Of a DNA stretch of 21,011 nt, positions 1-6,313 are shown piece by piece. Below the pieces are notes generated by a model, which ran no database searches, was not told where the DNA came from, and was given only the letters and a program-made list of their open reading frames with translations. Each line of letters starts with the position of its first letter. Position 1 is the first letter of the stretch. The position numbers were made by a program, and so were the translations under genes. The stretch is from Thermoleophilia bacterium (lineage in GTDB: Bacteria; Actinomycetota; Thermoleophilia; Gaiellales; Gaiellaceae): assembly GCA_025927435.1 (NCBI GenBank), contig JAICLM010000011.1, forward strand, positions 1 to 21,011, given 5' to 3'.

Positions 1-1049
1 ACCGTGATCACGATCTCCTCGGGCGCGGAGTCCGCGAGGTCCATCGCGATGCGCCCGAGGCGGGACGCGAGCGGGACGTACGGCCCGAGCACCTCGAGGT
101 CGTCGGCGCCGATCACGGGGATGTTGACGGCGTTCGAGACCGGGCCTCCCTCGAGCGCCGCCGCGACCTGCTCCGCGACGATCAGGCCCGCCCGGTCCTG
201 CGCCTCCCCGGTCGACGCCGCCAGGTGGGGCGTGACGACCACGTTGTCGAGCGCGAGCAGCGGGCCCGAGTACGGCTCGTCGCAGAAGACGTCGAGGGCC
301 GCGCCGGCGACCTTGCCGGAACGAAGCGCCTCGAGCAGCGCAGCCTCGTCGACCAGCGGGCCGCGTGCGGCATTGACGATCCGCACACCGGGACGCATCG
401 CTTCGAACGCAGCGGCGTCGACGGAGCCGCGTGTCTCCGGCGTCAGCGGTAGGTGCAGCGTGAGAAAGTCGGAGGCCACGTACACGTCCTCCGGCGCCTC
501 GACCTGATCCGCGCCGAGCTCGCGGAAGCGCTCCGCCGTGACGTACGGGTCGTAGGCGATGACGCGCATCCCGAGCCCGAGCGCGCGGCGGGCCACCTGC
601 TGGCCGATCCGCCCGAAGCCGAGGACGCCGAGCGTCTTGCCGGCGAGCTCGATCCCGCCGTACGTGCTCCGCTCCCAGCGGCCCTGCTTGAGCGCGGCGT
701 GCGCCTGCGGGATGTTGCGGGCGAGCGCCACGAGCAGGCCGATCGTGTGCTCGGCGGCGGAGACGACCGTCGACTCCGGCGCGTTCGCGACGATGATCCC
801 GCGCCTGGTCGCCGCGTCGACGTCGACGTTGTCGACGCCCACGCCGGCTCGGCCGATCACCTTCAGGCGCTCGGCGCGCTCGATCACGTCGGCGGTCAGC
901 TTGGTCGCGGACCGGACGACGACCGCGTCGTAGCCGCCGATGATCTCGTCGAGCGCGCTCTCGGCGTCGACGTCCACCTCGAAGCGTGAACGGAGCAGGT
1001 CGATCCCCGCCTCTGAGATCGCCTCGCGAACGAGGACGCGCTCGGTCAC
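1..1049 (-). CDS. serA: D-3-phosphoglycerate dehydrogenase, N-terminal 349 residues (3' end outside window)
   Basis: Catalyses NAD-dependent oxidation of 3-phosphoglycerate to 3-phosphohydroxypyruvate, the first committed step of serine synthesis, in the cytoplasm. Reading the minus strand gives a protein starting MTERVLVREAISEAG. It has the Rossmann nucleotide loop GFGRIG at about residues 144-149 and the family's catalytic trio: Arg229 in NAARG, Glu258 in DEP and His275 in TPHL. The segment NAVNIP (about 305-310) marks the end of the catalytic core. The intervening and ACT regulatory domains expected in long actinobacterial SerA would lie beyond the left edge. The GTG start at 1049 overlaps the stop of the upstream aminotransferase as GTGA, and no Shine-Dalgarno is visible, so translation is probably coupled. 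Identity is secure; whether it is the long (ACT-containing) form cannot be seen. Confidence 0.95.
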   Translation of the reverse strand, partial: MTERVLVREAISEAGIDLLRSRFEVDVDAESALDEIIGGYDAVVVRSATKLTADVIERAERLKVIGRAGVGVDNVDVDAATRRGIIVANAPESTVVSAAEHTIGLLVALARNIPQAHAALKQGRWERSTYGGIELAGKTLGVLGFGRIGQQVARRALGLGMRVIAYDPYVTAERFRELGADQVEAPEDVYVASDFLTLHLPLTPETRGSVDAAAFEAMRPGVRIVNAARGPLVDEAALLEALRSGKVAGAALDVFCDEPYSGPLLALDNVVVTPHLAASTGEAQDRAGLIVAEQVAAALEGGPVSNAVNIPVIGADDLEVLGPYVPLASRLGRIAMDLADSAPEEIVIT

Positions 1050-2194
1050 GTGCGGGAAGGTTCGGCGCTGAAACCCTCGAGCGCCGCCGTAACGGCGACG
1101 CCGCGCTCGACGTCGGCGCCGAGGTCTGCGAGCACGAGCTCGACGGCGCCGATCTGCGTCGTGATGTCGAAGACGTCGAACCAGCCGATGTGGCCGAGGC
1201 GGAAGATCTTCCCCTTCAGCTCGCCCTGGCCGTTCGCGATCGTGATCCCGAAGCGGTCACGGACGCCGCGGATGACGTCGCCGGAGTCGACTCCGGCGGG
1301 AGCGCGGACCGCGGTCACGACCGCGCTCCGATCCTCGTCCGGGGAGAAGAGCTCGAGCCCGAGCGCCTTCACGCCCGCGCGGGCGGCGCGGCCGAGGCGA
1401 GTGTGGCGGTCGAAGGCAGCTTCCAGCCCCTCCTCGAGCAAGAGATCGAGTGCGACGTCGAGCCCCGAGACGAGCGAGACGGGCAGCGTGACCGGCGCGT
1501 CGAGCGTCTGCTGCGCCTTGCGCGTCCGCTCCCAGTCGAAGTAGAAGCGCGGCGAGGAACCCGTGGCGCTCAAAGCCGTCTCGGAGACAGCGACGAGTCC
1601 GAGGCCGGGCGGCGACATGAGCGCCTTCTGCGAGCCGGAGACGACGACGTCGAGACCCCACGCGTCGGTCTCGCACGGGACCGCGCCGAGGCTCGAGACC
1701 GCGTCGACGACGACGAGCGCGCCGGACTCCTTCGCGGCCGCCGCCAGTGCAGGGACGTTGGAGACGACACCGGTGGAGGTCTCGGACTGCACGAACCAGA
1801 CCGCCTTCGCCTCCCGCTCGCCGAGGCGCGCCCGGAGGTCGTCCGGATCCGGCGTCTCGCCCCAGGCGTAGCGGAGCACGTCCACGTCGGCGCCGAACGC
1901 GGTCGTCATCGCGACCCAGCGGTCGCCGAAGCTCCCCGCCGAGACGACGAGATGCCGCTCGCCGGGGGAGACGAGGTTCGCGACGGCCGACTCGAAGGCG
2001 CCGGTTCCCGAGGCTCCGAAGAGCAGCACGTCGCTCTCCGTGCGGCAGACCTCGCGCAGGCGGTCGAGCACGCGCTCGTAAACCGGCAGGAACTCGGGGG
2101 CGCGGTGGTGGACGACGGGCGCACCGACCGCAGCCAGGACCTCGGGGGGCACGGGCGTCGGCCCCGGCGTGAACAGGTACCGCTTCGTCGCCAT
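1046..2194 (-). CDS. Class V (alanine-glyoxylate/serine-pyruvate type) aminotransferase, probable phosphoserine aminotransferase role
   Basis: A 382-residue PLP fold-type I aminotransferase. Visible signatures are the N-terminal FTPGPTPVPPEV (substrate/phosphate side), ASGTGAFE near residues 61-68, the PLP-pyridine aspartate in VVDAVSS (Asp164) and the Schiff-base lysine in SGSQKAL (Lys190). The sequence resembles the alanine-glyoxylate/serine-pyruvate branch more than classical SerC. It lies directly upstream of serA with a 4-nt overlap (GTGA, 1046-1049), so the two are cotranscribed. The inference is that it performs the SerC step, transferring an amino group to 3-phosphohydroxypyruvate; glyoxylate or pyruvate as acceptor is the alternative. 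The ATG at 2194 follows a -10-like TACGCT by only 6 nt and has no Shine-Dalgarno, which suggests a leaderless mRNA. Confidence 0.88.
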   Translation of the reverse strand: MATKRYLFTPGPTPVPPEVLAAVGAPVVHHRAPEFLPVYERVLDRLREVCRTESDVLLFGASGTGAFESAVANLVSPGERHLVVSAGSFGDRWVAMTTAFGADVDVLRYAWGETPDPDDLRARLGEREAKAVWFVQSETSTGVVSNVPALAAAAKESGALVVVDAVSSLGAVPCETDAWGLDVVVSGSQKALMSPPGLGLVAVSETALSATGSSPRFYFDWERTRKAQQTLDAPVTLPVSLVSGLDVALDLLLEEGLEAAFDRHTRLGRAARAGVKALGLELFSPDEDRSAVVTAVRAPAGVDSGDVIRGVRDRFGITIANGQGELKGKIFRLGHIGWFDVFDITTQIGAVELVLADLGADVERGVAVTAALEGFSAEPSRT

Positions 2195-2200
2195 GGCCCG

Positions 2201-2206
2201 AGCGTA
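2201..2206 (-). promoter_or_regulatory. -10 box (TACGCT) for the aminotransferase-serA operon, leaderless
   Basis: Minus-strand TACGCT fits the TANNNT -10 and ends 6 nt before the ATG at 2194, so transcription would begin at or beside the start codon. No convincing -35 is visible; its expected position falls inside the divergent gene. Confidence 0.45.
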
Positions 2207-2212
2207 GCGTTC

Positions 2213-2218
2213 TAGTCT
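2213..2218 (+). promoter_or_regulatory. -10 box (TAGTCT) for the membrane protein gene, leaderless
   Basis: TAGTCT fits TANNNT and ends 6 nt before the GTG at 2225. There is no Shine-Dalgarno in between. It sits back-to-back with the minus-strand -10 at 2201-2206 within a 30-bp intergenic gap. Confidence 0.45.
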
Positions 2219-2224
2219 GCTGCC

Positions 2225-2878
2225 GTGGACGCGCTCGTCGCCTTCGCCGCCGCACTCCTCGCCTTCCGGCTCGCCGGGCTGCTGGCGGCGCGGTACCGGA
2301 GCGGTCGACGTCCCGAGCTGCTCGCCTGGTCGGCCGGGCTCGCCGCCTACGCGGTCGCGGCCGCCGCGATCGCCTGGGGCGAAGCCGCGGGCTGGGACGA
2401 GCGCACCTTCCGCGTCTACTACGCGGCCGGAGCCCTGCTGACCGCGCCGCTGCTCGGCGCGGGCTCACTGCTTCTCGCCGGTCGCCGGCGCGCGGCGCCC
2501 GTGACCCTTGTCTATGCCGGACTCGCCGTCGGCATCGCGCTCGCGGTGCCCGTGCACGGAGCGTTCGCGGCGCACGGGATCCCGGCGGCGCAGGATCACC
2601 TCGACTTCCTGCCGGCGCGGCTGCTGGCGATCGCCGCCAACATCGCGGGGACGCTCGCCGTCGTCACTGTCGCCCTGCGCTCCTTCCGGCGCCGGCCGCT
2701 GGGGAACGCCTTGATCATCGCCGGCATCGCCGCAGCTGCGGCCGGTAGCGGTCTGGCAGGCCTCGGGGCCGCGGGGAGCGCCGTGGGGATCGCGGTAGGA
2801 GCCGCGCTGCTTTACGCAGGATTCGTCGCTCCCGCGCACATTTCGGTGTCTTTTAGGCCCAAATTGGCTAATCGCTGA
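2225..2878 (+). CDS. Unidentified polytopic membrane protein (about 7 TM helices)
   Basis: I do not recognise a named family. The 217-residue product is Ala/Leu/Gly rich. Hydrophobic stretches suitable for membrane helices lie near residues 2-20, 34-52, 65-85, 92-112, 130-152, 160-180 and 184-205. Short Arg-rich loops (YRSGRRPE, AGRRRAAP, FRRRPLG) are consistent with cytoplasmic positive-inside loops. The first residues are already hydrophobic, so no separate signal peptide is needed. The start is GTG at 2225, chosen because a TAGTCT -10 lies 6 nt upstream and nothing longer is possible without running into the divergent gene. No terminator follows it, so its transcript could continue into the Rpf-like gene. 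Function unknown. Confidence 0.75.
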   Translation: MDALVAFAAALLAFRLAGLLAARYRSGRRPELLAWSAGLAAYAVAAAAIAWGEAAGWDERTFRVYYAAGALLTAPLLGAGSLLLAGRRRAAPVTLVYAGLAVGIALAVPVHGAFAAHGIPAAQDHLDFLPARLLAIAANIAGTLAVVTVALRSFRRRPLGNALIIAGIAAAAAGSGLAGLGAAGSAVGIAVGAALLYAGFVAPAHISVSFRPKLANR

Positions 2879-2910
2879 GTTACAAGCGTTGTCTTAACAA
2901 GGTACAAACG
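2879..2910 (+). repeat. Direct repeat GTTACAAGCG / GGTACAAACG, 22 bp apart
   Basis: Two similar 10-mers (2879-2888 and 2901-2910) differ at two positions and are offset by 22 bp, about two helical turns. They lie just upstream of a possible -10 (TACGAT, 2921-2926) for the Rpf-like gene. Tandem half-sites of this sort suit OmpR-family response regulators; MtrA, which controls rpf genes in mycobacteria, is one known case. Linking it to this site is inference only. Confidence 0.35.
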
Positions 2911-2920
2911 TGACGACCGC

Positions 2921-3029
2921 TACGATCGCCCGACCGATCGCATAAGCCGCGCCGAGCGGTGCTCGCCCAGGGCGCTCTTCCCGCCCGTTCGGCCTCCGAC
3001 TTGCAATCGATTACCGGGAGGTACACGTT
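2921..3029 (+). promoter_or_regulatory. Candidate -10 and structured 5' leader of the Rpf-like gene
   Basis: TACGAT (2921-2926) fits TANNNT and would start an mRNA near 2933 with a leader of about 97 nt, unusually long for this window. Possible RNA helices are visible: GAGC-GGT-GCTC nested within GCGCC/GGCGC, and GGGCG paired with CGCCC further on. A Shine-Dalgarno GGGAGG (3016-3021) precedes the TTG start by 8 nt. No known riboswitch consensus was recognised. Confidence 0.35.
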
Positions 3030-3650
3030 TTGCGGCGCTCCATCCTGGCCTGCGGGCTCCTGCTCGCGTTCCTAGGCCTGACCACTGCGGCGGCTGCGGC
3101 CGCGGCTTCACAAGACAACGAAACAAGCTCGAGCCTCACCACGGGGACCACCACGACGACCGCTACCACGACCCGGGCTCGTACCGGCCCGTCGCGCTGG
3201 GAGCTGCGGACGGCGGCCCGGTGGCGGCGCCACATCAGCCGCTTCCGCAGGGACACGCGGCACTGGCTGACGGTGATGAAGGGCCGCCCGCCGGCCGGCG
3301 ACGCACGGAGGCTCGCCACGCGGTCGCTCACGCGGCTTCATCGGATCGAACGGCGCTGGCGGCAGCGCGCACACCGTGCGTGGTGGCGTGCCACGCACCC
3401 GCCCTATCTCCAGGCCTGGCTCTGTATCCATCGCTACGAAGGCAGCTGGGCGGATCCGGGCAGCCCCTACTGGGGCGGGCTCCAGATGGATCTCTCGTTC
3501 CAGCAGGCCTACGGCGGCTGGCTCCTCCGCCACAAGGGCACGGCCGACCACTGGAGCGCGCTCGAGCAGATCTGGGTCGCGGTGCGCGCGGCACGCACGC
3601 GGGGCTTTTCTCCGTGGCCGAGCACGGCGCGTAGTTGCGGCGTGTACTAG
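3030..3650 (+). CDS. Secreted Rpf/transglycosylase-like peptidoglycan hydrolase
   Basis: Probable exported muralytic enzyme cleaving peptidoglycan, related to the resuscitation-promoting-factor lysozyme-like domain. The 206 residues fall into a signal peptide (basic MRRS, hydrophobic core, Ala-rich end near residue 26), a Thr-rich linker (about 33-50), a strongly basic Arg/Trp-rich segment (about 55-122) and a C-terminal domain (about 125-206). In that domain HRYEGSW places the likely catalytic Glu137, PYWGGLQ matches the family's YYGGLQ core, and GFSPWPS matches the terminal GWGAWP motif. Cys132 and Cys203 could form a disulfide. The TTG start at 3030 is fixed by GGGAGG 8 nt upstream. The basic middle region, which may bind anionic wall polymers, is not part of canonical Rpf. 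Substrate and activity are inferred. Confidence 0.82.
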   Translation: MRRSILACGLLLAFLGLTTAAAAAAASQDNETSSSLTTGTTTTTATTTRARTGPSRWELRTAARWRRHISRFRRDTRHWLTVMKGRPPAGDARRLATRSLTRLHRIERRWRQRAHRAWWRATHPPYLQAWLCIHRYEGSWADPGSPYWGGLQMDLSFQQAYGGWLLRHKGTADHWSALEQIWVAVRAARTRGFSPWPSTARSCGVY

Positions 3651-3676
3651 TGTTTTTCCCTGCACCTGTGCTATTT

Positions 3677-3709
3677 CGACGGCCCGCTGACGCGGGCCGT
3701 CGTCATTTT
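3677..3709 (+). terminator. Intrinsic terminator after the Rpf-like gene
   Basis: An 11-bp perfect GC-rich stem (CGACGGCCCGC, loop TGAC, then its complement, 3677-3702) is followed by TCATTTT. It lies 27 nt after the stop codon and separates the Rpf-like gene from the RHH operon. Confidence 0.85.
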
Positions 3710-3723
3710 GCCGTCAATTAGAC

Positions 3724-3753
3724 TTGACAAAGACATCATTGTGATGTCATAGT
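3724..3753 (+). promoter_or_regulatory. Sigma-70-type promoter of the RHH operon (TTGACA, 18 nt, CATAGT)
   Basis: A consensus -35 TTGACA (3724-3729) is followed after 18 nt by CATAGT (3748-3753), which keeps the key A2 and T6 of a -10. Only 6 nt separate the -10 from the ATG at 3760 and there is no Shine-Dalgarno, so the mRNA is probably leaderless. Confidence 0.7.
3732..3748 (+). promoter_or_regulatory. Operator: 7-3-7 inverted repeat GACATCA-TTG-TGATGTC inside the promoter spacer
   Basis: A perfect 7-bp inverted repeat fills the gap between the -35 and -10 of the RHH operon, so any protein bound there would block RNA polymerase. The first gene of the operon encodes a ribbon-helix-helix DNA-binding protein, which makes autorepression the simplest reading. 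An overlapping imperfect direct repeat (ATCATTGTG / GTCATAGTG) offers a second possible half-site arrangement. Confidence 0.65.
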
Positions 3754-3759
3754 GCCGCC

Positions 3760-4215
3760 ATGCAGGTCGACGGTCTCATCCAGGCGCTTCGGGAGGATCT
3801 CGTGCGCGTGGCGGCTCTCGGTGACGAGAACACGTCGCGCGCGGCCGAGCTCCTCTCGGTCGCGATCGAGTCCTCCCTCGGCAGAAGGATTCAGGACGCA
3901 CTCGCCGAGGCGGCACTCGAGCTCAACGACCAGCTCGAGTCCTCGCACGTCGAGTTGCGCATCGCCGGCCACGACCTCCAGCTCGTGCTCGTCCGCGAGG
4001 ACGGCACGATGCCGGAGCAGGCCGACGAGGCCTACTCCGCCCGCATCACGCTCCGGCTCCCCGAGAGCCTGAAGCAGCGGGTCGAGTCCGCCGCCGCGCG
4101 CGAAGGCGCGTCCGTCAACACGTGGCTCGTCCAGGCGCTCCAGCGGGCTGTCGAGCCCCGCCGCTCGTCGTCCTCCGGAAGTCGCAACCGTCTCACCGGC
4201 TACGGCCGCAACTGA
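3760..4215 (+). CDS. Ribbon-helix-helix (HicB-antitoxin-like) transcriptional regulator
   Basis: A 151-residue protein with a C-terminal ribbon-helix-helix domain at about 93-132: the DNA-contacting strand SARITLRLPE, then two helices with the turn AREGASVNTW. RHH proteins act as dimers, the paired strands reading the major groove. The N-terminal 90 residues are alpha/beta (acidic helices around 25-60, then strands VELRIAG and LQLVLVRE) and resemble the N-terminal part of HicB-type proteins. The tail after residue 133 is a Ser/Arg/Gly-rich, probably disordered stretch. No HicA-like toxin lies beside it; the neighbours are a microprotein, DUF4097 and two transporters. That argues for an operon repressor and not a toxin-antitoxin pair. 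It probably binds the inverted repeat at 3732-3748 in its own promoter. Confidence 0.8.
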   Translation: MQVDGLIQALREDLVRVAALGDENTSRAAELLSVAIESSLGRRIQDALAEAALELNDQLESSHVELRIAGHDLQLVLVREDGTMPEQADEAYSARITLRLPESLKQRVESAAAREGASVNTWLVQALQRAVEPRRSSSSGSRNRLTGYGRN

Positions 4216-4228
4216 AAGGAGAGAGGCA

Positions 4229-4354
4229 ATGTTCCCCGACTACCAGGAAGTCCTCAGGCTCCGCGAACGGCCCATCCGCCCCGACCGGCGCCAGGCTCCT
4301 CGCGACAGCGAGATCCGGCTCCGCGTCAAGCGGCGCACCTGGGTGTACCTCTGA
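4229..4354 (+). CDS. 41-residue arginine-rich microprotein, function unknown
   Basis: A short frame starts MFPDYQEVLRLRERPIRP and ends with RRTWVYL. It has a good Shine-Dalgarno (AGGAG, 4217-4221, 7 nt before the ATG), lies 13 nt after the RHH gene, and its stop is separated by one base from the ATG of the DUF4097 gene (TGA G ATG). That placement supports real translation and coupling to the next gene. Eleven of the 41 residues are Arg, so the product is strongly basic. No signal peptide or membrane helix is visible. It could bind nucleic acid, an acidic partner such as the DUF4097 protein, or serve only as a coupling leader peptide. I do not recognise a family. Confidence 0.65.
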   Translation: MFPDYQEVLRLRERPIRPDRRQAPRDSEIRLRVKRRTWVYL

Positions 4355-4355
4355 G

Positions 4356-5117
4356 ATGTTGGAGCGCACGTTCCATACTCCCCTGCCTCTCGAGCTCGAG
4401 GTCGGCATACCCTCCGGCGACGTCGAGGTCGAGACCACCGAGGGCGAGGAGTCGAACATCGTCGTCGACGGCGACGACCGCCTGCTCGAAGAGGTCGAGA
4501 TCCGCCACGACGGCGACCGCCTCGTCGTCGCCTATCGCGGCAAGGGAAAGTTCGGCTTCTCGCTCTCCCCGCTCACGCTCGTCTTCGGTAGCGAGCTGCG
4601 CGTCCGGGCCAGCATCCCGCACGGCGCCGGAGTCAAGGTCAAGACTGCGTCGGCTGACACGCAGCTCGAGGGCCACTTCGGCCCGCTCGGGATCAACTCC
4701 GTCTCCGGCGACGTCCGTGCGCGCGGCGAGATCTCCGGTAGCGCGAGCGTGAAGACGGTCAGCGGCGACGCCGACCTCGACCGGGTCGCCGGGGACCTGT
4801 CCGCGCACACCGTCTCGGGCGACCTCCGGATCGGCCCCGTCGACGGCTCGGCGGATCTGAAGTCGGTGTCCGGCGACCTCCACCTCCAGTCGGTGACCGC
4901 CGGCGACGTCCGCTTCTCGAGCGTCTCCGGCGACATCGAGATCGGGATCGCCAACGGCTCCGCACTCGACGTCGACGCGGGCTCGACCTCGGGCGACCTT
5001 TCGTCGGAGGTTCCGCTGGCGAGCGAGCCCGTGGCCGGCGAGGGAGAGGCCATGCCGACCGTCGTCCTCCGGGGCCGCACCGTCAGCGGCGACGTCAAGG
5101 TGTTCCGCGCGGTCTGA
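4356..5117 (+). CDS. DUF4097 family beta-strand repeat protein
   Basis: A 253-residue protein of the DUF4097 (putative adhesin/beta-strand repeat) family. It is built on a recurring SGD motif, mostly as [ST]VSGD, at residues 20, 117, 136, 154, 172, 191, 212 and 244. The central repeats have an 18-19-residue period typical of a parallel beta-solenoid in which each SGD forms a turn. No signal peptide, lipobox or membrane helix is present, so it should be cytoplasmic although DUF4097 proteins are often called adhesins. The ATG at 4356 lies one base after the microprotein stop and has no independent Shine-Dalgarno, so translation is coupled. Its stop overlaps the first MFS gene as TGATG. The role is unknown; linkage to an RHH regulator suggests a sensory, scaffold or envelope-stress function. 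Confidence 0.85.
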   Translation: MLERTFHTPLPLELEVGIPSGDVEVETTEGEESNIVVDGDDRLLEEVEIRHDGDRLVVAYRGKGKFGFSLSPLTLVFGSELRVRASIPHGAGVKVKTASADTQLEGHFGPLGINSVSGDVRARGEISGSASVKTVSGDADLDRVAGDLSAHTVSGDLRIGPVDGSADLKSVSGDLHLQSVTAGDVRFSSVSGDIEIGIANGSALDVDAGSTSGDLSSEVPLASEPVAGEGEAMPTVVLRGRTVSGDVKVFRAV

Positions 5118-6313
5118 TGCGCGTCCTTCTCTCCTACCGCGACGCACGGCTGCTGCTGGCCGGCCAGATGCTCTCGGCGTTCGGCGACTGGGCGATGCTG
5201 ATCGTGCTCGCGGTCTGGATGAAGTCCCTGACCGGGTCGAACGCGCTCGCGGGCCTGACGTTCTTCGTCTTCGCCGCCGGGTCGCTGCTTGCTCCACTCG
5301 GCGGGCTCCTCGCCGACCGCGTGCGCCGCCGGCCGCTGATGATCGCCGCCGACTGCGTGCTCGGCGCGTTCGTCCTCGTGCTCCTTCTCGTCCACGACCG
5401 TGGCGACGCGTGGCTGATCTACGCGGTCGCGTTCGCGTACGGCGCGCTCGGCACCGTCTTCTTCCCCGCCCGCGCTGCGCTGCTCAAGATCATGCTCCCC
5501 GAGGAGCTGCTCGCGGACGCGAACGGAGCGCTCACCGCCACGCGGGAAGGCCTTCGCATCATCGCCCCGCTCGCCGGCGCAGGCCTCTACACCCTGCTGG
5601 GCGGCGGGGCGGTCGCGGTGCTCGACTCCGCGACCTTCGCGGCGTCGGCCCTCTTTCTCTCGCGCATGCGCGTGCCGGAGGCGAAGCCTGCTCCGCCCGA
5701 GCACCACTTCGTACGCGAGGTGACGGCCGGCCTGCGCCACGTCTGGGAGACGCTGCCTCTGCGCCAGGTGGTCGTGGGCGTGGCCCTCGCCCTTCTCGTC
5801 GTCGGCTTTTCCGAGACGCTGATCTTCGCGGTCATGGCGGCGCTCGGCGAGCCGCCCTCCTTCTTCGGCGTCTTCGCCACCATCCAGGGGGTTGGCTCGA
5901 TCGCCGGCGGCGTCACCGCTGCTGCCGTCCTGCGCCGCGTCGGCGAGGGACATCTGGTCGGAATGGGGCTCGCGCTGTTCGCCGTCGCGGACCTCTGCCT
6001 GATCGCACCCTCACTCCCCGTCGTGCTCGTGGCGGGCCCCGTGGCCGGGATCGGTGTCGCCTGGGCGATCGTCGGCTTCTCGACGGCGCTGCAGACGCGA
6101 ACCCCGCTCGTGATCCAGGGCCGCGTCTCGGCGGCCGCCGACCTCACGCTCTCGGTCGCGCAGGCCACGTCGATCGCGACCGGCGCCGTGCTCTCGACTC
6201 TCGTCGACTTTCGGATCCTGTTCGTGGTCATGGCAGGCGTCGTCCTGGCCAGCGCCGCCTACCTCCTCACCCGGCGGGAGCCGACCACGGCGGCTGCGAC
6301 GATGGAGGCGTGA
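5117..6313 (+). CDS. MFS transporter (EntS/MFS_3-like), first of a pair
   Basis: A 398-residue integral membrane protein with about twelve hydrophobic segments in the arrangement of the major facilitator superfamily. The motif-A-like loop GGLLADRVRRRPL (about 62-74) sits between the second and third helices, and the N-terminus (QMLSAFGDW) resembles the EntS/macrolide-efflux MFS_3 group. Proton-driven efflux of a small molecule is therefore the likely job; the substrate is unknown. It begins inside the DUF4097 stop (TGATG, one shared base) and ends in a GTGA overlap with a second MFS gene, so all are translated from one mRNA. Full length, no frameshift seen. Confidence 0.88.
   Translation: MRVLLSYRDARLLLAGQMLSAFGDWAMLIVLAVWMKSLTGSNALAGLTFFVFAAGSLLAPLGGLLADRVRRRPLMIAADCVLGAFVLVLLLVHDRGDAWLIYAVAFAYGALGTVFFPARAALLKIMLPEELLADANGALTATREGLRIIAPLAGAGLYTLLGGGAVAVLDSATFAASALFLSRMRVPEAKPAPPEHHFVREVTAGLRHVWETLPLRQVVVGVALALLVVGFSETLIFAVMAALGEPPSFFGVFATIQGVGSIAGGVTAAAVLRRVGEGHLVGMGLALFAVADLCLIAPSLPVVLVAGPVAGIGVAWAIVGFSTALQTRTPLVIQGRVSAAADLTLSVAQATSIATGAVLSTLVDFRILFVVMAGVVLASAAYLLTRREPTTAAATMEA

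Noticed and set aside
986..2215. Long open frame on the plus strand opposite the class V aminotransferase
   Set aside because: Arg/Asp/Ala-rich composition typical of antisense frames in GC-rich DNA; no domain motifs, while the minus strand encodes a clear enzyme.
2927..3029. ydaO-type (c-di-AMP) riboswitch before the Rpf-like gene
   Set aside because: This riboswitch is often found before actinobacterial wall hydrolases, but its conserved blocks (such as CCGAAnCCGUCAGCUAACC) are absent.
3760..4354. HicAB-type toxin-antitoxin module
   Set aside because: The RHH protein is HicB-like, but the adjacent 41-aa protein lacks the HicA fold (catalytic His in a double-stranded RNA-binding-like domain) and is too short.
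4700..5100. Tandem DNA repeats resembling an array
   Set aside because: The recurring tccggcgac-like sequence encodes the SGD protein repeat of DUF4097; spacers are coding and unequal, so it is not a CRISPR array.
4532..5953. Long minus-strand open frame across DUF4097 and the first MFS gene
   Set aside because: Low-complexity charged sequence antisense to two recognisable genes; no motif or ribosome site.
5410..6309. 300-residue N-terminal extension of the second MFS protein
   Set aside because: It is an Arg/Pro-rich out-of-frame reading of the first MFS gene; the GTGA overlap at 6310 gives a normal MFS N-terminus.
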